In this document: in pieces, positions 61,640 to 64,000 of the stretch | Numbering within the stretch: position 1 is the first letter of the stretch | Layout: every line of letters starts with the position of its first letter | Assembly (NCBI GenBank): GCA_013822735.1 | Contig: PNKZ01000027.1 | Location: 17,419-81,418, forward strand | Length of the DNA stretch: 64,000 bases | Source: Pirellula sp. | GTDB taxonomy: Bacteria > Planctomycetota > Planctomycetia > Pirellulales > PNKZ01 | Direction of reading: 5' to 3' | The notes under the pieces: model-generated | The model's database searches: none | What the model was told of the DNA's origin: nothing | The model's input: only the letters and a program-made list of their open reading frames with translations | Position numbers and translations under genes: made by a program

Positions 61640-62719
61640 TTACGACGTCAATCGCCCGGCTTCCTTAGTTTGCAAGCTGCGCAGGTGCGGCCGATCGAGA
61701 ATGCGAAACGGCGAGACCAGCGGCTGCCAACGTTCGCCGACTTGGCGAATGAGGAAGTCGTGCATCTGCCCCAGCCCGGCTTCGTACGCGATTTGCAAGT
61801 AGGAGACTTGCGACGGTTCCATGCCGATGATCCGTGCGCACGTGGAGTCGACCGCCAACTTATCGGCGCCGATCACGACGAGCCCCATTTCTTTCGCGGT
61901 GCCGAGGATTGGCCCGTCACCCTCCATGCATTGGATGCCGTCGACCACGGCGATCGTCGGCGGCAACGTGGCATTGATATCGACCACGGTTTGCGGAATG
62001 CCCGCATGGTGTAGCACGTTCTTCGGCCAGCCGTATCGATTGCCGGGAAGGGTGCCGTAGAGGTTCTTCATCGACACGGTGAGGCCGACCCAATGGTGCG
62101 TCTTGAGCTTCGGCATCGACACGACGAGGTCGGCCTCCAGGATCGAGCGTGGAAAGTAGAAGCCCGGCAACTTGGAGATACGGCCGGCGTTTCGCAGGAA
62201 CTGACTTTCTTCGTAGTTGAGGTCGGCGAACGGCAGCTTGGCGTCCAGAAGGGCGTCGCCGAGGCGGCCTTCGACCAACGCGGCTTCGGTATCGCGCATA
62301 TGTCCGGGCGCTTCGCCGACGGAAACGAACGCCCCGGCATTGCGAAACACCTCGGCGCAAGCCACGACCATCGCCGGATGCGTGGTCATTTGCGGGCTGC
62401 CGCGCATCGGTTCCACAAGGTTGGGCTTCAGCAGGACGCGTTTGTCTTTGAAGACATGCGGCTTGATGCCGACGGCCAGCAACCCGTCTTCAATCGTTTT
62501 CGCCAGCGGACCGTCGTATTTCTGGTTGCCGGCGATGAACACGGGCGATCTGCCCCCGGCGACATGTCGCATAAAGGGATAGCCGGTGTAGCCGGCGGCC
62601 CCTGCAGCAACGACGCCGCCCGCGATGAGCAGGCTGCGACGATTCACCGGCTGCTGTGAGTCCGTATTCGACGGCGGACCTGGGTTGTTGCCGGGCGATT
62701 TCGACGGGACGTCGCTCAT
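61640..62719 (-). CDS. DUF362-domain protein with Tat-like signal
   Basis: 359 residues. A long Ser/Pro-rich N-terminus leads to a twin-arginine-like signal, NRRSLLIAGGVVAAGAAGY. DUF362 motifs follow: VLLKPNLVEPMRGSPQMTTHP, VGEAPGH, LEADLVVSMPKLKTH and VSMKNLYGTLPGNRYGW, then DGIQCMEGDGPI. DUF362 proteins are found with or without ferredoxin domains; their role is unknown. Four bases overlap the upstream toroid gene, so they form a pair. Confidence 0.87.
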   Translation of the reverse strand: MSDVPSKSPGNNPGPPSNTDSQQPVNRRSLLIAGGVVAAGAAGYTGYPFMRHVAGGRSPVFIAGNQKYDGPLAKTIEDGLLAVGIKPHVFKDKRVLLKPNLVEPMRGSPQMTTHPAMVVACAEVFRNAGAFVSVGEAPGHMRDTEAALVEGRLGDALLDAKLPFADLNYEESQFLRNAGRISKLPGFYFPRSILEADLVVSMPKLKTHHWVGLTVSMKNLYGTLPGNRYGWPKNVLHHAGIPQTVVDINATLPPTIAVVDGIQCMEGDGPILGTAKEMGLVVIGADKLAVDSTCARIIGMEPSQVSYLQIAYEAGLGQMHDFLIRQVGERWQPLVSPFRILDRPHLRSLQTKEAGRLTS

Positions 62720-63624
62720 CGGGCCGCTCCTTCCCGGCTCATTACCACGAGGGGACTGCGCGCGCCGAGCATGGCGAGAGCCGCCAGCGAACGCCTAGGT
62801 AGCGCCGCGCCCATGGTCGCAGTCGGTTTGGCCAAGGCGATATCTAGCCGGGAAAGTATGTCGACGGGCGAATGGTCGTGTGCCGCCAACCCCATCGCCG
62901 CAAACGCCAGTGAGGCGATCGTGGTCCGTTCATCAATCGATTGTTCGAGCCAAGCGATGCTCTTCAGCACGCGCTCGTTTCGATCTGCGTCCCCGGCGAG
63001 TGCCAGCATGACGATGCCTGTCGGTTGGATATGCGGGCGCAGGACCTGATCGAGGACGATCGTGTTGCCGTAGTTACAACCGCCGCCGGGCAAGATGCGA
63101 TCGATCATGAGTTGCACGGCTTCTTCGGCACGCGGATGAGCCCGCATTCCGGCGGCTTTCAATGCGAGAAAGCAGAAGGCCGTCGGTTCGAGCCAGGAGT
63201 GGGTGCTTTCGACCCAAGGCCAGCCGACAAGCATCGTATTGTGAGTCACTTCGCCGCTGGGTTTGATCGTGGCGCCTTTGAGTTCCAGCAAGAATCGGCA
63301 CCCTTGTACGATCGCCGCGCGATAACGCTCGGCTGCGTCCGGCTGCGGCGGCTTCACGCTTTTCAACGCGGCGCTCCAGGCAAGCACGGCCAGCGACGTG
63401 CCCCAGTGCGGCGCCGCTTGGCCTTCGTAGATTCCGACCGCGCCGTCGGCGGCTTGCAGCTTGCAAAGTTCGTCGAGCAGCGGCACGGCTTGCAGCGTTC
63501 GCTCGTGGCCGACGAGCGCAATCGCACCCCAGGCCAAAGGTTCAGCCGCCGGAAGTTCCCCTTCGACGTATCCCCAGTGACGGGAGTCTTCGAGCGAACC
63601 CAGAATGGAGTCCGTCTTGATCAT
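62716..63624 (-). CDS. Alpha/alpha-toroid (terpene cyclase/prenyltransferase-like) protein, unknown function
   Basis: 302 residues from the ATG at 63624 (a TTG at 63639 is in frame). Repeats of the type SAADGxxGxYxG... , HWGTSLAVLAWSAAL, HSWLEPTAFCFLALKAAG and GGGCNYGNT suggest the helical barrel of squalene/hopene cyclases and prenyltransferase beta subunits. The catalytic DxDD of cyclases is not seen. It overlaps the DUF362 gene, and the two form an operon. Function is not known; a cofactor-independent binding role is possible. Confidence 0.7.
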   Translation of the reverse strand: MIKTDSILGSLEDSRHWGYVEGELPAAEPLAWGAIALVGHERTLQAVPLLDELCKLQAADGAVGIYEGQAAPHWGTSLAVLAWSAALKSVKPPQPDAAERYRAAIVQGCRFLLELKGATIKPSGEVTHNTMLVGWPWVESTHSWLEPTAFCFLALKAAGMRAHPRAEEAVQLMIDRILPGGGCNYGNTIVLDQVLRPHIQPTGIVMLALAGDADRNERVLKSIAWLEQSIDERTTIASLAFAAMGLAAHDHSPVDILSRLDIALAKPTATMGAALPRRSLAALAMLGARSPLVVMSREGAAR

Positions 63625-63639
63625 GAGCGTTGCGGACAA

Positions 63640-63950
63640 GGTTCGTTTCGTGGAAGCGGGGCGTGCCGTGTCGCCCTTAGGGTGTTGCCTTTCGGCAACA
63701 TTGAGGCCGAATCGCGACGGACATTGCTGCCGTTATTATGGCGAAATTCATCAATCAGAGCGATGTCGATCCGACGCCTCGTAATCCTGTTTGCCATATT
63801 TGACTATCTGCGGGCTTGACCTACGGTTGAGTAGGTCTCAAGGCTGTGCTTCGGTGCCTGCCGCGAGAACCTCCGGGTTTCCGTTCGTCGGAAGGCGACG
63901 AGATTCGGACTTATCGTTTGCTTAAGATCCATCCAGATTTGGAGAATGCT
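63640..63950 (+). other. Intergenic region upstream of the pilin gene
   Basis: No gene seen. It holds a small hairpin (GACCTAC/GTAGGTC, about 63820-63840) and another (GTTGCC/GGCAAC near 63684). A promoter for the pilin gene is expected here but I see no clear -35/-10 pair. Confidence 0.45.
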
Positions 63951-64000
63951 ATGAAGACGTTCGCCTTGAAGATTCAGAAGTTTTTGAAATCGGAAGACGG
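63951..64000 (+). CDS. Probable Flp/Fap-type pilin, cut by window edge
   Basis: Only 16 codons are visible: MKTFALKIQKFLKSED, followed by a partial Gly codon. The ribosome site GGAG lies seven bases upstream. This N-terminus matches the leader of Flp pilins, which are cleaved before a GPTAVEYA-like motif that would come next. Identification rests on the leader only. Confidence 0.6.
   Translation, partial: MKTFALKIQKFLKSED

Overview
The window looks like chromosomal DNA of a planctomycete, most likely of the Pirellulales type. The GC content is high (judged by eye, around 60%). It carries protein families that are largely typical of Planctomycetota and their PVC relatives: two DUF1549/DUF1553 c-type cytochrome proteins each paired with a DUF1501 protein, a third DUF1501 protein behind a PPC-domain protein, a PVC-type CxxCH haem protein with HEAT-like repeats, a DUF1559 pseudopilin-like protein and the first codons of a probable Flp pilin. 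Shine-Dalgarno sequences are irregular and GTG/TTG starts are common. I see no rRNA, tRNA, CRISPR array or intact insertion sequence.

Layout. 1-2.6 kb: a DtxR/MntR-like regulator (cut by the left edge) behind a stand-alone type II thioesterase, divergent from a fatty acid desaturase. 2.8-6.1 kb: DUF1559 protein, GTP cyclohydrolase I with a good promoter, and two small membrane or zinc-ribbon proteins. 6.2-12.7 kb: a GlcD/GlcF-like FAD/Fe-S fusion overlapping a molybdopterin set (moaD, moaE, moaA), then a cysteine desulfurase-like enzyme and a CxxC-cluster protein. 13-14 kb: HU and a small lipoprotein. 14.3-20.8 kb: a dense co-directional run of pyrD, trpS, two glycosyltransferases, a methyltransferase, a membrane protein and acpS, mostly overlapping. 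20.8-28.7 kb: topA, a large SurA/PpiD-like secreted protein and the glycogen branching enzyme.

28.7-39.8 kb is accessory-like. It holds palindromic repeats, an RNase H-like protein lacking catalytic acids, a DJ-1/PfpI protein, a BamE-like lipid-anchor-type protein, a mono-haem DUF3365 protein, a class I amidotransferase-like protein lacking its nucleophilic cysteine, an OleA-like thiolase coupled to NAD+ synthetase, a LOG-family enzyme, an NHL-repeat protein, a toxin-antitoxin pair and an acetyltransferase. 39.9-46.4 kb: PPC protein, DUF1501 protein, an exported lipase-like hydrolase and a small exported protein. 46.5-48.5 kb: a hybrid histidine kinase bracketed by short REP-like relics. 48.8-61.6 kb: a PVC haem protein and two tandem DUF1549/DUF1553-DUF1501 pairs. 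61.6-63.6 kb: a DUF362 protein overlapping an alpha/alpha-toroid protein. The right edge cuts a probable Flp pilin gene.

No single locus is clearly a new defence or mobile system. The most interesting signals are the two apparently dead enzymes (31988-32779 and 29100-29720), the interspersed palindromic repeat families (28873-29085, 36614-36692 and a three-copy family at 37327, 43732 and 45831) and the OleA-like/NAD synthetase coupling.
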